From Bradyrhizobium sp. dw_411 (lineage in GTDB: Bacteria; Pseudomonadota; Alphaproteobacteria; Rhizobiales; Xanthobacteraceae), in assembly GCF_018449695.1 (NCBI RefSeq), contig NZ_JAAVUY010000002.1:186001-250000 (forward strand): 64,000 nucleotides of DNA, read 5' to 3'. Below are positions 1-8,994 of the stretch, piece by piece (the stretch's first letter is position 1; every line of letters starts with the position of its first letter). The position numbers and the translations under genes are program-made. The notes under the pieces are model-generated. The model ran no database searches and was not told the DNA's origin. It worked only from the letters and a program-made list of their open reading frames with translations.

Positions 1-187
1 GCTTGCCGGCAACCGAGACGTTGCGGTTGATGTATTTTCCGATCGGTGGAAAGGCGTCTGGCTCGACGACAATGACAGTCGCGCCAGCCATGGCAAGCAA
101 CGAGCCGCAAGCCGCTGCCCCGATGCGGGCACCGATCTCCAGGACAATCAAGTCGTCGAATGGAAGAATCCTGGCCGAAGAGCTCAT
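1..187 (-). CDS. Family III (CaiB/BaiF) CoA-transferase, N-terminal part
   Basis: Reading leftward from an ATG at 187 gives 62 residues that run off the window edge. The segment VLEIGARIGAAACGSLLAMA followed by GATVIVVEP is the N-terminal Rossmann-like start of family III CoA-transferases, where LLADLGADVIKVE is usual. An AGGGCGG-like ribosome site precedes the ATG. Family members move CoA between carboxylic acids; the catalytic Asp and the rest of the protein lie outside the window, so the substrate is unknown. It reads away from the phn genes. Many family members carry a Gly-Pro pair in the first helix that is less clear here. Confidence 0.72.
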   Translation of the reverse strand, partial: MSSSARILPFDDLIVLEIGARIGAAACGSLLAMAGATVIVVEPDAFPPIGKYINRNVSVAGK

Positions 188-354
188 CGCAAAAGTTCCG
201 CCCTGCAGAAACAGTTTTATCAAGTGAGATTACATAATTCATAGATCGTTTGTCTACTTTTGGCTGCGCTCCAAATCGCCGGGTGGTTGCGCTCGGCGTC
301 CCCGACCCGGTCGTTCGCTTGCCGAACGTATCTTTCATGAGAGGCCGAATTTAC

Positions 355-381
355 GGGCGAGCGCCCCTTCGGCGCTCGCCC
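355..381. repeat. Perfect 11-bp GC-rich hairpin
   Basis: GGGCGAGCGCC at 355-365 pairs with its exact complement at 371-381 around a CCTTC loop. No T-run follows on either strand, so a simple rho-independent terminator is not supported. It may be a structural or REP-like element. Confidence 0.5.
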
Positions 382-544
382 GCCGGATACGCACAGCGCG
401 ATGGATACCGCGCCGATCGTCTCGATCGTTCTACAAAATCGACAATGGAGTCTAACGATCGACTAATGACGTCCGGCCGTTGCGACCTTTTGAGTGTCCC
501 AACAATGGATCTTAAGAGCACTCAAATTCCTGTTCCTGAATTTT

Positions 545-697
545 AATTCCCTGTTCTTCAAACCATTTTCCCTGTTAAGCTGAGTAGGGAACTATTGAAA
601 AAATGGCTCCAGTGCAGGGGATTTTCATCACAGGATCGGCCCCTTGGAGGCCGAAATCACGAAATTCCCTGTTAAGTTCCCTGATAACAGGGAATTT
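545..697. repeat. TTCCCTG repeat element with 13-bp inverted repeat
   Basis: AATTCCCTGTT occurs at 545, TTCCCTGTT at 568, and AAATTCCCTGTTA at 662-674 faces its perfect complement TAACAGGGAATTT at 685-697, with one more TTCCCTG in the 10-nt loop. Another TTCCCTG lies at 774. A related pair (AATTCCCTGA and TCAGGGAATT) lies at 22530-22591. This looks like a dispersed repeat family of unknown role. Confidence 0.6.
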
Positions 698-783
698 GCC
701 CAGAGACGGGTTCGATCAGCACTGCGCCGCCAGCCAGGCAGCCCGCTGGAACTAACGGCTGTGAGATGGTAACTTCCCTGCGC

Positions 784-966
784 ATGAAAAAATCCGATAT
801 AATCTGCCTGAAATGCCACGCGGGCTACCGGCGCGTTGAGCTTGCGTCTCGCGGTAGGGCGGGTGAATTCCGGTGCTTGCTTTGCGACCAGGTTCTTGAG
901 GTGTTCGATGGCTCACGAGAGATCGCGATCCGTCTAACAGTCCAACCAGAGAAAATCTTCGAATAG
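784..966 (+). CDS. Small zinc-ribbon-like hypothetical protein
   Basis: A 60-residue protein beginning MKKSDIICLKCHAGYRR. Two CxxC pairs, CLKC near residue 9 and CLLC near residue 33, can form a zinc ribbon, followed by a conserved-looking EVFDGS segment. The in-frame ATG at 766 would add six residues, but the start at 784 fits the domain best. Small two-CxxC proteins of this kind are, as far as I recall, common in Bradyrhizobium; the function is unknown. It stands alone, with the repeat element upstream and 240 nt of non-coding sequence downstream. Confidence 0.65.
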   Translation: MKKSDIICLKCHAGYRRVELASRGRAGEFRCLLCDQVLEVFDGSREIAIRLTVQPEKIFE

Positions 967-1209
967 TACTCGAAGCTTTCTGTCACCATATTTCGCTTAA
1001 ATTTGGCGCCTATGGCGGCGCGAGCGTTGATGGCTTCTAGCGACTGTCCCCGCTCTCACCTTACTGCCCGAGAGCGGAGATATTTCTACGATATCGATGC
1101 GGTGGCGGTTGAAGAGCAATCCGCTGTGAGAGTGGTCACGGCATAGAGACTAAGCATGGCGACCGGTTGGTCGCGAGATTGCCAGTTCGATATTCTCGAA
1201 CGATCTGCG

Positions 1210-1917
1210 TCAACCGCCTATTTCTTCGAGGACGTAATCTCGAATGACGCGGAAGCGAGAATCGGCTCTGTCCTGGCGAAACAGGGCGAACCGGTCGATA
1301 GCAAGCTTGTGGAGACTCATGTCGGAGAATCGGCTTTTTAACATCGCCATCGCGTGCTCTCGCCGCTCGGCGTCGAGCCTGCCTGTTAGCGTCATGTGAA
1401 AGCGAAACTCTTCCATCACGTAAGGGTAGCCCCAGCGGTCGAGATAGTCTCGTTGTCTTGGCGTGAGCTTGGCCGGATTTCGCCTGATACGATCTTCCGG
1501 AGTCAGGGGAGCACGAAATGAATCGAATTCGCGCGTAACCTCGGCGGCAAGGTGCGTTAGGTCTGCCGAGGGCGAGGCCGGAATCACGGCAATGAAGCCA
1601 TCGATGGAGTCCACAACGGGGTCAATGACCGGAATTTGCCGCGCCGTCGCGGCGAAGGTCTCGCAGGCCGCAGCGAGATCAGCCTCAGTCTTGCCGTCCG
1701 CGAGTGTCATCGGCGCTTTCAAGGTGGCGTGAAAGCCATATTTTCGCGGATCTGCCGTGATGTCCAGCCAGTCCGATCGGCTGAACGTTATGCCATCCGG
1801 AAAAGGCAGATCAGCCCCGTCATAAGCATCGTAGCCGAGTAGCTCCGTGCCAAAGCGGCCGAGTTCGCTGTCTCGCGCCGGCGCGTAATAGATTGCATAA
1901 CGTGGATAGATTCCCAT
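1210..1917 (-). CDS. DUF1045 2H-phosphoesterase-like phosphonate operon protein
   Basis: A 235-residue protein of the DUF1045 family, often found in rhizobial phosphonate operons. It has the two HxT motifs of the 2H phosphoesterase superfamily: YGFHATLKAP near residue 71 and FRFHMTLTGRL near residue 182. 2H enzymes open cyclic phosphates or hydrolyse related phosphodiesters. It is the last gene of a leftward operon: the upstream phnM-like gene stops at 1938, and a longer reading from GTG at 1941 would overlap that stop as GTGA. ATG at 1917 is preferred because the family begins at RYAIYY. No phnP gene is visible, so this protein may open the ribosyl 1,2-cyclic phosphate made by C-P lyase; that is inference. 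Confidence 0.85.
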   Translation of the reverse strand: MGIYPRYAIYYAPARDSELGRFGTELLGYDAYDGADLPFPDGITFSRSDWLDITADPRKYGFHATLKAPMTLADGKTEADLAAACETFAATARQIPVIDPVVDSIDGFIAVIPASPSADLTHLAAEVTREFDSFRAPLTPEDRIRRNPAKLTPRQRDYLDRWGYPYVMEEFRFHMTLTGRLDAERREHAMAMLKSRFSDMSLHKLAIDRFALFRQDRADSRFRVIRDYVLEEIGG

Positions 1918-1937
1918 CGTCGCAGGATAGACCTCAA

Positions 1938-3131
1938 TCACGCCATCGCAACCGTTTGGCGCGAGATTGCGGGCGATTGGATCAGGCGGCTCGCGTCCGT
2001 CAGATGGACCAGACGTCCCGCGGCGACGACCGCAACAATGCGAGGCCGCAGTTGGATTCTGTCATCGACAAGGACGATATCGGCGCGCTGGCCTTCCGCG
2101 AGCACGCCGCGATCGTCGAGGCCTGCCGCTTGCGCCGGCGCGGATGAGATCAGGTTCCAGGCCGCGAGCAACGGCAGCACGCCATCGGCGACCAGCCGGA
2201 AGGCCGCCAGCAATGGCGCGGGATAGTAGTAGTCGGATGCGAGCACCGAACACAGACCCTTGGCGATCATGTCGGACGTCTTGGTCCAGCCGGTGTGGCT
2301 GCCGCCGCGTACAACATTAGGTGCGCCGAACACGATGAAGTCGCCGGCCTCGGCGGCCTCGCGTGCGGTTTCCTCGTTGACCGGAAATTCCGCAATACCC
2401 ACGCCCTGTGCGCGAAAATCCTTTCGCATGACCGGACTGTTGTCGTCATGCGAGAGCATCCGCACGTTGGCCTTAAGCGCTGCTTGCGCCAGCCTTGCAA
2501 TCGATGCGGGCACTTGGTCCGCGCGGGAAACGATCCGCTCCACAAGGCGATCGAACGCTTCGCTCGAAAGCCCGCTCCGTTCCACCATGCGGCTGCGCTT
2601 GTGCGGCTTGGCGAGGCCTTCAACGGTCGAATCCATGTGGTCGTTGAAGGCGAACAGATCAATCCGTCCATCCGCAAGCCAGCCAGCGATCTCAGCCTCC
2701 GCATCGAGATTGTAGGTCTCGTGGCGGAGATGGAATCTGGTATCGGCGGCCAGTTGCGGCCGCATTGCCTCGATCGCCTCAAGCAATAGCCTGGCATTGT
2801 CCCCGCTGCGAAGGCCTGGCTCCCAGGACCATGTCGTGGCGTGATAGACCGTTGTAATCCCGTTGCTGATCGCTTGATGGTCGCTGTCGATCAGCGCCAC
2901 GTCGACGGGAAAATCGACGCCAGCGCGGGGCATCATCTGCCGCTCGAAGGCATCGCCGTGCAGATCGACAATGCCTGGCAGAACCAACAAGTCACTTGCA
3001 TCGATACCCAATGCGCCGTGGCCCTGATCCGATCCCACGGCGACGATATCGCGGCCGGAGACATGCAGCGAGGTTTCGGTGATCTCGCTTCCCAGATGCG
3101 TGCGGCCACCCTGGATAAGAAGATCAGTCAC
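1938..3131 (-). CDS. phnM: PhnM-like amidohydrolase, divergent second copy
   Basis: A 397-residue amidohydrolase-superfamily protein with the PhnM layout: [15 protein letters not shown] near residue 52 carries the first metal ligands as HGD rather than the HTD of the second copy, followed by [29 protein letters not shown] and [12 protein letters not shown]. PhnM removes pyrophosphate from alpha-D-ribose 1-methylphosphonate 5-triphosphate to give the C-P lyase substrate. It starts with GTG overlapping the acetyltransferase stop (GTGA), which indicates translational coupling. A second, more canonical phnM lies at 13116-14267, so this copy may have a different phosphonate ester preference; that is inference. 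Confidence 0.88.
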   Translation of the reverse strand: MTDLLIQGGRTHLGSEITETSLHVSGRDIVAVGSDQGHGALGIDASDLLVLPGIVDLHGDAFERQMMPRAGVDFPVDVALIDSDHQAISNGITTVYHATTWSWEPGLRSGDNARLLLEAIEAMRPQLAADTRFHLRHETYNLDAEAEIAGWLADGRIDLFAFNDHMDSTVEGLAKPHKRSRMVERSGLSSEAFDRLVERIVSRADQVPASIARLAQAALKANVRMLSHDDNSPVMRKDFRAQGVGIAEFPVNEETAREAAEAGDFIVFGAPNVVRGGSHTGWTKTSDMIAKGLCSVLASDYYYPAPLLAAFRLVADGVLPLLAAWNLISSAPAQAAGLDDRGVLAEGQRADIVLVDDRIQLRPRIVAVVAAGRLVHLTDASRLIQSPAISRQTVAMA

Positions 3132-3790
3132 GACATTGCCCGTTCGGTGTGAGTGCGCTCGACACTATGTCCGGCCTCGTATTTCTCCAAAAAGGCGTCG
3201 ATCTGAAGTTTCCGGAAATCGGGCAGCGCCCGGCGCAACGTTTCATGGTCCCACTCCCACCATGCCAGTTCGACGAGTCGGCTTGCGATCGCCTCAGGGA
3301 ATCGCCGCTTGATCGGCCGCGCCGGGTTTCCGCCGACGATCGTGTAAGCAGAGACATCCTTGGTCACGATCGCCCCGGCCGCGATAACGGCGCCGGTGCC
3401 GACGCTGCGGCCCGGCAGCACGATCGCGCCGTGCCCGATCCACACATCATGGCCGACATGAACGTGGTGCGCCCTTCGCCATGCGAACAATTCGGCCTCG
3501 TCGTTCTCCTCCGGGAAATATCGGCTGGCACGATACGTGAAGTGCGCCTGCGAGGCGCGGTGCATCGGGTGGTTTCCCGGATTGATCCGCGTCATCGCCG
3601 CAATCGAGCAGAACTTTCCGATCGTGGTGTAGGCGATCTCGGAATCGTTGACGACATAAGAATAGTCGTCCATCGCCACTTCGAGCAGATTGGTTCGCGC
3701 GCCCACCTCGGTATAGGCGCCAAGCCTGCTTTCGCGCACCACCGCCGTTGGATCGATGGTCGGTTGAACGGAAAGCATCTTGCCGGCCAT
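3128..3790 (-). CDS. Hexapeptide-repeat acetyltransferase of phosphonate cluster
   Basis: A 220-residue left-handed beta-helix acyltransferase. Hexapeptide repeats run from about residue 10 ([19 protein letters not shown]) to [18 protein letters not shown] near residue 160, with the acceptor-binding [15 protein letters not shown] segment between. It matches the phosphonate-associated xenobiotic-acetyltransferase-like group. A likely role is N-acetylation of aminophosphonates or protection of an intermediate, taking the place of PhnO, which is absent. A GGAG ribosome site lies 7 nt before the ATG. It is the first gene of the leftward operon with phnM and DUF1045, below a strong Pho box at 3859-3876. 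Confidence 0.85.
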   Translation of the reverse strand: MAGKMLSVQPTIDPTAVVRESRLGAYTEVGARTNLLEVAMDDYSYVVNDSEIAYTTIGKFCSIAAMTRINPGNHPMHRASQAHFTYRASRYFPEENDEAELFAWRRAHHVHVGHDVWIGHGAIVLPGRSVGTGAVIAAGAIVTKDVSAYTIVGGNPARPIKRRFPEAIASRLVELAWWEWDHETLRRALPDFRKLQIDAFLEKYEAGHSVERTHTERAMS

Positions 3791-3858
3791 TTTGGCTCCA
3801 TCAGGGACCGCTGGGGTTCAGCCGTCGCGCTGTCTTCGAGGGACTTGAAGACAATTAC

Positions 3859-3876
3859 ATGACAGGCGCGTGACAG
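3859..3876 (-). promoter_or_regulatory. Pho box for the leftward phn operon
   Basis: Read leftward the site is CTGTCAC-GCGC-CTGTCAT: two 7-mers 11 bp apart with a perfect fit to the PhoB consensus. It lies about 70 bp upstream of the acetyltransferase start, implying phosphate-starvation activation of acetyltransferase-phnM-DUF1045. Confidence 0.8.
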
Positions 3877-3924
3877 GTGCGAACGGACATCGCAGATGTG
3901 GACGATCGTCGCACCGCAGCACGG

Positions 3925-3942
3925 CTGTCACACAACTGTTAA
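3925..3942 (+). promoter_or_regulatory. Pho box for phnCDE
   Basis: CTGTCAC-ACAA-CTGTTAA: the first half fits the consensus and the second differs at two positions. It lies about 60 bp upstream of phnC, facing away from the other Pho box, so the two divergent operons share a 170-bp PhoB-controlled region. Confidence 0.7.
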
Positions 3943-4003
3943 ACGCCGGCGTTAGCGATTGAGACCTGACCTGCGCTTACTTGGCTTGCGCTTGGAGCAT
4001 GGC

Positions 4004-4819
<816 letters not shown>

Positions 4820-4887
4820 AGAATTCTTATTCCTGACAGCGTTACGCAAAATCCGATTGCGCGACTTTAACTTATCAAGAGGACGTC

Positions 4888-5820
4888 ATGATCAACCGTC
4901 GAATTCTTCTCACCGGCGCTGCGGCGCTGGCGTTTTCCGCAACTGCGGCGTCTGCGGACGACTGGAAAGCCAAATACCCTGAAATCACCTTCGCGGTGAT
5001 TCCGGCTGAAAACGGTTCCGGTGTCACCGAGCGATTTACTCCCTTTGTGAATTATCTCTCGAAGGAACTCGGCATCAAGGTGACGCTGCGTGTCGCTAAT
5101 GACTATGCCGCCGTGATCGAAGGCCAGCGCGCCGGCAACATCCACATTGGCTATTACGGCCCCGCGTCATTTGCGCGCGCCCGCCTGACCGGCGTCAAGA
5201 CCGACGCCTTCGTGATCGACGTCAACAGCGACGGCTCCAAGGGCTATTATTCGGTATTCTACGTGCTCGCCAAAAGCCCGTACCAGAAGCTGGAAGACCT
5301 GAAGGGCAAGAATCTCGGCCTGGTCGATCCCAATTCGACCTCCGGCAACAACATGCCGCGCTTCAAGATGAACCAGATGGGCATCGATCCCGACACCTAT
5401 TTCTCGCAGGTCGTCTTTACCGGCAGCCATGAAAACGCGGTGCTGGCGCTGGCGCAGGGGACGGTCGACGTCGCCGCCAACTTCTGGAATAACGACGACG
5501 ATTCCAACCTGACCCGCATGCTCGCCAAGAACATGGTCAAGTCGAGCGACGGCACCCCGCTGAAGAAGGAAGATTTCCGCATCATCCTGAAATCCGACAT
5601 CATCATCAACTCACCCTATGCTTACCTCAGCGACCTTCCCGAGGACATGAAGGCAGCGATCAAGCAGGCGTTCCTCGACGTGCCTCAGAAGGACGCTGAC
5701 GCCTTCAAGAAGCTCTCCGACGGCAAGAACCTGCCGTGGCAGCCGGTCGCCAATGATGACTACAACAAGACCATCGAGCTGATCAAATTCGTCGATCGTC
5801 TGCGCAAGAAGGCGTCCTGA
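4888..5820 (+). CDS. phnD: Phosphonate-binding periplasmic protein PhnD
   Basis: A 310-residue exported binding protein. The first 24 residues form a signal peptide (MINRRILLTGAAALAFSATA, cleavage near ASA-DD). The mature part matches the PhnD/PhnS family, with FAVIPAENGSGVTERFTPFVNYL near the N-terminus and GYYGPASFARAR and LVDPNSTSGNN in the ligand cleft region. It delivers alkylphosphonates to the PhnC-PhnE transporter. An AGAGGA ribosome site precedes the ATG. A strong terminator-like hairpin follows the stop, which would favour receptor over permease expression. Confidence 0.95.
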   Translation: MINRRILLTGAAALAFSATAASADDWKAKYPEITFAVIPAENGSGVTERFTPFVNYLSKELGIKVTLRVANDYAAVIEGQRAGNIHIGYYGPASFARARLTGVKTDAFVIDVNSDGSKGYYSVFYVLAKSPYQKLEDLKGKNLGLVDPNSTSGNNMPRFKMNQMGIDPDTYFSQVVFTGSHENAVLALAQGTVDVAANFWNNDDDSNLTRMLAKNMVKSSDGTPLKKEDFRIILKSDIIINSPYAYLSDLPEDMKAAIKQAFLDVPQKDADAFKKLSDGKNLPWQPVANDDYNKTIELIKFVDRLRKKAS

Positions 5821-5838
5821 TCGCAAGGTCAGCAACTC

Positions 5839-5870
5839 TAGCCGGGTCGATGGACCCGGCTATTTTATTT
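5839..5870 (+). terminator. Terminator/attenuator between phnD and phnE1
   Basis: TAGCCGGGTC (5839-5848) pairs perfectly with GACCCGGCTA (5853-5862) around GATG, followed by TTTTATTTG. Ten base pairs plus a T-rich tail fit a rho-independent terminator, probably partial because the phnE genes follow in the same direction. Confidence 0.75.
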
Positions 5871-5882
5871 GTTCGATGCTCT

Positions 5883-5924
5883 CAAGATTGAGCCGCCAAG
5901 ATTGAACTGCCAAGATTGAACCGA
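5883..5924 (+). repeat. Three tandem 14-nt repeats before phnE1
   Basis: The unit CAAGATTGAACYGC is repeated three times (5883-5896, 5897-5910, 5911-5924) just before the phnE1 start, with one or two changes per copy. It could affect leader structure or be simple slippage. Confidence 0.65.
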
Positions 5925-5925
5925 C

Positions 5926-6810
5926 ATGGCCGTCGCCGTTCCCATTCTTCCCAGCCAGCAGCTTGCCGCGCTGAACGACGCCTATCGCAAGGCGGTCGCG
6001 AAAAAGCGCCTGCGCCTGACGCTGGGAATGGCGGTATTCTTTGCCGCGCTGGTGGCCGCTTCGATCGGGGCGGAAGTGAACCTGCGCACGCTGTTCACTT
6101 ATTTCGGCCATTTCGTCAGCTATTTCGATCGTATCCTCACGCTGGAGGACGGAACCCGGGTCTGGACCAATGTCGGCGAATGGCTGTGGGGCTGGCGCAA
6201 ATGGTCGCTGTTGCTGGGCGAGACCATCTTGATCAGCTATGTCGGGACGCTGTTCGGCGCCTTGCTGGCCTTTGCGCTCAATTTCCTCGCGGCCGAAAAC
6301 ACCTCGCCGGCGCCCTGGTTGCGTTTCGTCATCAAGCGCCTGCTGGAATTCTGCCGTACCGTTCCGGGTATCGTGTTCGCGCTGATCTTTGTGATCGCGT
6401 TTGGTCTGGGTCCGATGGCCGGCGTGCTGGCGATCGCGCTGCATTCGATCGGCGCGCTCGCCAAGCAGTATGCCGAAATGGTCGAGAACATCGACATGAA
6501 ACCGGTCGAGGGTGTGCGTTCCACCGGCGCGAGCTGGCTGTCGTGCATGCGTTTTGCGGTGCTGCCGCAGGTTGCCGCCGGATTCGCCAGCTACACGCTG
6601 CTGCGCTTTGAGATCAACGTGCGCGAAGCCTCGGTCATGGGCTTCGTCGGTGCCGGCGGGATCGGCACCGAGCTTGTGATGGCGGTGCGCAAGTTCTATT
6701 ACTCCGACGTCAGCGCCATCCTGCTGATGATCGTGCTCACGGTGTTTGCGATCGATATCGGGACCGGATGGGTGCGCGAACGCCTGCTCGGCAAAGATCG
6801 CCGCGCATGA
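5926..6810 (+). CDS. phnE: Phosphonate ABC transporter permease PhnE (first)
   Basis: A 294-residue inner-membrane permease with several hydrophobic helices. The coupling segment near residues 185-200 (ENIDMKPVEGVRSTGASW) is the EAA-type loop that contacts PhnC, and GFVGAGGIGTELVMAV follows near the C-terminus as in PhnE proteins. It forms the membrane channel with the second permease. Its stop overlaps the next start as ATGA, so the two are translationally coupled. Confidence 0.93.
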   Translation: MAVAVPILPSQQLAALNDAYRKAVAKKRLRLTLGMAVFFAALVAASIGAEVNLRTLFTYFGHFVSYFDRILTLEDGTRVWTNVGEWLWGWRKWSLLLGETILISYVGTLFGALLAFALNFLAAENTSPAPWLRFVIKRLLEFCRTVPGIVFALIFVIAFGLGPMAGVLAIALHSIGALAKQYAEMVENIDMKPVEGVRSTGASWLSCMRFAVLPQVAAGFASYTLLRFEINVREASVMGFVGAGGIGTELVMAVRKFYYSDVSAILLMIVLTVFAIDIGTGWVRERLLGKDRRA

Positions 6811-7655
6811 GCAAATTACCCGCGGCCCAAACCACCGAACTGCGTGCGCGTTACCCGCAGGTGTTCGACCGCCCGGTTTCGGCGCGGCTGGCCACGCCTG
6901 TGATGCTGCTGGCGGCCATCGCGATCTTCGTGTTCGGCCTGGTTCATCTCGGCTTCTCGCCGGCGCGGATGCTGGGCGGCATGCATCAGCTCGGCTGGAT
7001 CTCGATGATGATGTTGCCGCCGGATCCCGGCTCCTCGCTGCCGCTCTATCTGAAGGCGCTCGGCGAAACCCTCTCGATCGCGCTATTGGGCACCACGCTG
7101 GCGGCGGTTCTCTCGCTCCCGGTCAGCCTGCTGGCGGCCAAGAACATCGTGCCGTCGAATATCTTCCGCTTTCCGGTGCGCCGGTTCTTCGACGCGATCC
7201 GCGGCGTCGATACGCTGATCTGGGCGCTGGTCTGGATCAACGTCGTCGGCCTCGGCCCGTTCGCCGGGGTGCTGGCGATCGCGACCTCGGATTTCGGCGC
7301 CTTCGGCAAATTGTTTTCGGAAGCGATCGAGGGTGCCGACCGCAAGCAGGTCGAAGGCATCAGGGCCTCCGGCGGCAATGCGCTGCATGAAATCCGCTTC
7401 GGCCTGCTGCCGCAGGTACTGCCGGTTATCGCCGGGCAGGTGCTGTACTTCATCGAATCCAACACCCGTTCGGCCACCATCATCGGCATTGTCGGCGCGG
7501 GCGGCATCGGCCTGCAACTGGCCGAACAGATCCGGGTGCTGGAATGGCAGAAGGTGTCGTTCCTGATCCTGATGATCCTGGTCGCGGTCGCGGCGATCGA
7601 CTGGATTTCCAGCAAGCTACGGTTTGCGATTATCGGCCGTCGCGCGGTGGCGTGA
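6807..7655 (+). CDS. phnE: Phosphonate ABC transporter permease PhnE (second)
   Basis: A 282-residue second permease. Its EAA-type loop (ADRKQVEGIRASGGNA) and GIVGAGGIGLQLAEQIR match those of the first, so the transporter is probably a PhnE1-PhnE2 heterodimer, a common rhizobial arrangement. ATG at 6807 overlaps the preceding stop by 4 bases. It ends 15 bases before the convergent phnF gene. Confidence 0.93.
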   Translation: MSKLPAAQTTELRARYPQVFDRPVSARLATPVMLLAAIAIFVFGLVHLGFSPARMLGGMHQLGWISMMMLPPDPGSSLPLYLKALGETLSIALLGTTLAAVLSLPVSLLAAKNIVPSNIFRFPVRRFFDAIRGVDTLIWALVWINVVGLGPFAGVLAIATSDFGAFGKLFSEAIEGADRKQVEGIRASGGNALHEIRFGLLPQVLPVIAGQVLYFIESNTRSATIIGIVGAGGIGLQLAEQIRVLEWQKVSFLILMILVAVAAIDWISSKLRFAIIGRRAVA

Positions 7656-7670
7656 CGCCGCGAAAATGCG

Positions 7671-8399
7671 CTAGCCGTTCTCGACCACGAATTCGATCCG
7701 CTCGGCGGCAAAACGCGAGCGCTTGGTCACCAGCGGCTTGCCGTCGATATCGACGTCGGTGCTGTCGACCACCAGCACCGGACGGCCCAAGGCCAGATCG
7801 AGCCGCGCAGCGTCGGCAGCGTCGGCAATGGCGGCGGTGATCCTGGTGGTTCCGCGGCGATAATCGCGCACGCCGTAATGCGCGAGCAGCTTGGTCATCG
7901 AGCGCGTGGCGCCGAAGACGCGTCCAGCGTCCGGAAAGCGGGCGGCTGCCAGCCAACTGGTGCTGACGCAAATCGGTGTGCGATCGGCGAGCCGCAGCGC
8001 CTCGATCCGGATCAGGGCCGCGCCGGTCTTTAGTCCCAATTCCCGCGCCAGCTCCTTGGTGGCGACATCTTCCGAGGCGTCGATCAACTGGCCGCGCGGT
8101 TCCTGGCCGCCGGCGCCGACGATCTCGGAAAACCGCGTGCGCGAACGCAAGGGGTAGGCGAGGCGGGGCGCCTCCACATAGGTGCCGCTGCCGCGCTCGG
8201 CGCGCACGAAGCCACGCTCGGCCAGGGTCGCCAGCGCGCGGCGAACCGTGTGGCGATTGACCCGGTAAATCTCGGCGATTTCGGTTTCACCGGGCAGCTT
8301 GTCGCCGGCCGCATAGGTTCCGTTGGCGATACCGCGCTCGATACCGTCGGCCACCTGCCGCCATAACGCCACGCCTGAGGCGCTGTCCTGCATTGTCAT
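7671..8399 (-). CDS. phnF: GntR/HutC-family repressor PhnF
   Basis: A 242-residue regulator with an N-terminal GntR winged helix (residues about 10-75, including VNRHTVRRALATLAERGFV and GSGTYV) and a C-terminal UTRA ligand domain. PhnF proteins repress phn genes and sense a phosphonate-related or phosphate metabolite. It is divergent from phnG, and a 13-bp inverted repeat at 8477-8508 between the two is the likely operator. Two possible ATGs lie at 8399 and 8393; the longer is used. Confidence 0.9.
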   Translation of the reverse strand: MTMQDSASGVALWRQVADGIERGIANGTYAAGDKLPGETEIAEIYRVNRHTVRRALATLAERGFVRAERGSGTYVEAPRLAYPLRSRTRFSEIVGAGGQEPRGQLIDASEDVATKELARELGLKTGAALIRIEALRLADRTPICVSTSWLAAARFPDAGRVFGATRSMTKLLAHYGVRDYRRGTTRITAAIADAADAARLDLALGRPVLVVDSTDVDIDGKPLVTKRSRFAAERIEFVVENG

Positions 8400-8447
8400 C
8401 GTCTGCGCACCGAAAAGTCGGGGAAGGGCTTCGTAAAATTCTTGGCC

Positions 8448-8465
8448 CTGTCACCAAACAGTCAT
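8448..8465 (+). promoter_or_regulatory. Probable Pho box upstream of phnG
   Basis: CTGTCAC-CAAA-CAGTCAT matches the PhoB double 7-mer, with one clear mismatch in the second half. It ends 11 bp before the PhnF palindrome, so phnG-N is probably both PhoB-activated and PhnF-repressed. Confidence 0.6.
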
Positions 8466-8476
8466 GGCGTTGGATT

Positions 8477-8508
8477 ATCAAGTTGTCTAGTATCATAGAC
8501 AACTTGAT
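8477..8508. promoter_or_regulatory. Likely PhnF operator: 13-bp perfect inverted repeat
   Basis: ATCAAGTTGTCTA (8477-8489) is perfectly repeated in reverse at 8496-8508 around a 6-nt spacer. It lies 25 bp before phnG and about 80 bp from the divergent phnF start, where a GntR repressor would control both. Confidence 0.75.
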
Positions 8509-8533
8509 TCCGGCAAGCGGCAAGGTCGATACG

Positions 8534-8992
8534 ATGGCGGTGGACCACACAGACAATCAGGCGCGGCGCCAGGCGGCCATGGCCGTGCTGGCGCATGCGG
8601 ACGCCGCCGACATTGCCGCGGCGCTCGATGCGCTGGACCTGCCGGTGCATGAAAACCTGCGCGAACCGGAAAACGGTCTCGTGATGGTGCGGGGCCGCAC
8701 TGGCGGTGATGGTGCGCCGTTCAATCTCGGCGAAGCCACGGTTTCGCGTGCCGCGGTGCGGCTTGCGACCGGCGAACTCGGGTTCGGCTACACGCTCGGC
8801 CGCGACCGGCAGAAGGCGCGGATGATCGCGCTGTGCGACGCGCTGATCCAGAGCGCCGATCACGCCGATACGATCGAGACCAACGTTCTGGCGCCACTGC
8901 GTGCCGCGACCGCCGTTCAACGCAATCACAGAGCGGCGCAGACCGCAGCAACGCGTGTGGATTTCTACACGATGGTGCGTGGGGAGGGCTGA
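8534..8992 (+). CDS. phnG: C-P lyase complex subunit PhnG
   Basis: A 152-residue PhnG. Recognisable stretches are RREPENGLVMVRGRTGG-like (here REPENGLVMVRGRTGGDG), FNLGEATVSRAAVRL and GYTLGRDRQKARMIALCDAL. PhnG is part of the PhnGHIJ core that builds ribose 1-phosphonate triphosphate and carries the C-P lyase. ATG at 8534 follows the operator directly; the upstream extension to 8393 would run through the regulatory sites. phnH starts 2 bases after its stop. Confidence 0.94.
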   Translation: MAVDHTDNQARRQAAMAVLAHADAADIAAALDALDLPVHENLREPENGLVMVRGRTGGDGAPFNLGEATVSRAAVRLATGELGFGYTLGRDRQKARMIALCDALIQSADHADTIETNVLAPLRAATAVQRNHRAAQTAATRVDFYTMVRGEG

Positions 8993-8994
8993 AG

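Larger units (their letters stand above)
188..783. other. Intergenic stretch with hairpin and TTCCCTG repeats
   Basis: About 600 bases without a convincing gene. It holds the upstream region of the leftward CoA-transferase gene, a perfect 11-bp hairpin at 355-381, and a cluster of TTCCCTG motifs at 545-697. Open frames here lack family features and ribosome sites and look like chance. Confidence 0.6.

Noticed and set aside
628..819. Leftward 63-codon open frame over the TTCCCTG element
   Set aside because: It overlaps the repeat hairpin and has no ribosome site or family feature.
1050..1077. Hairpin CCGCTCTC/GAGAGCGG as terminator of the leftward phn operon
   Set aside because: No T-run on the leftward strand and it lies 130 bases beyond the stop.
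2260..2789. Long rightward frames opposite the first phnM
   Set aside because: They are antisense to a clearly recognisable enzyme and only reflect high-GC codon bias.
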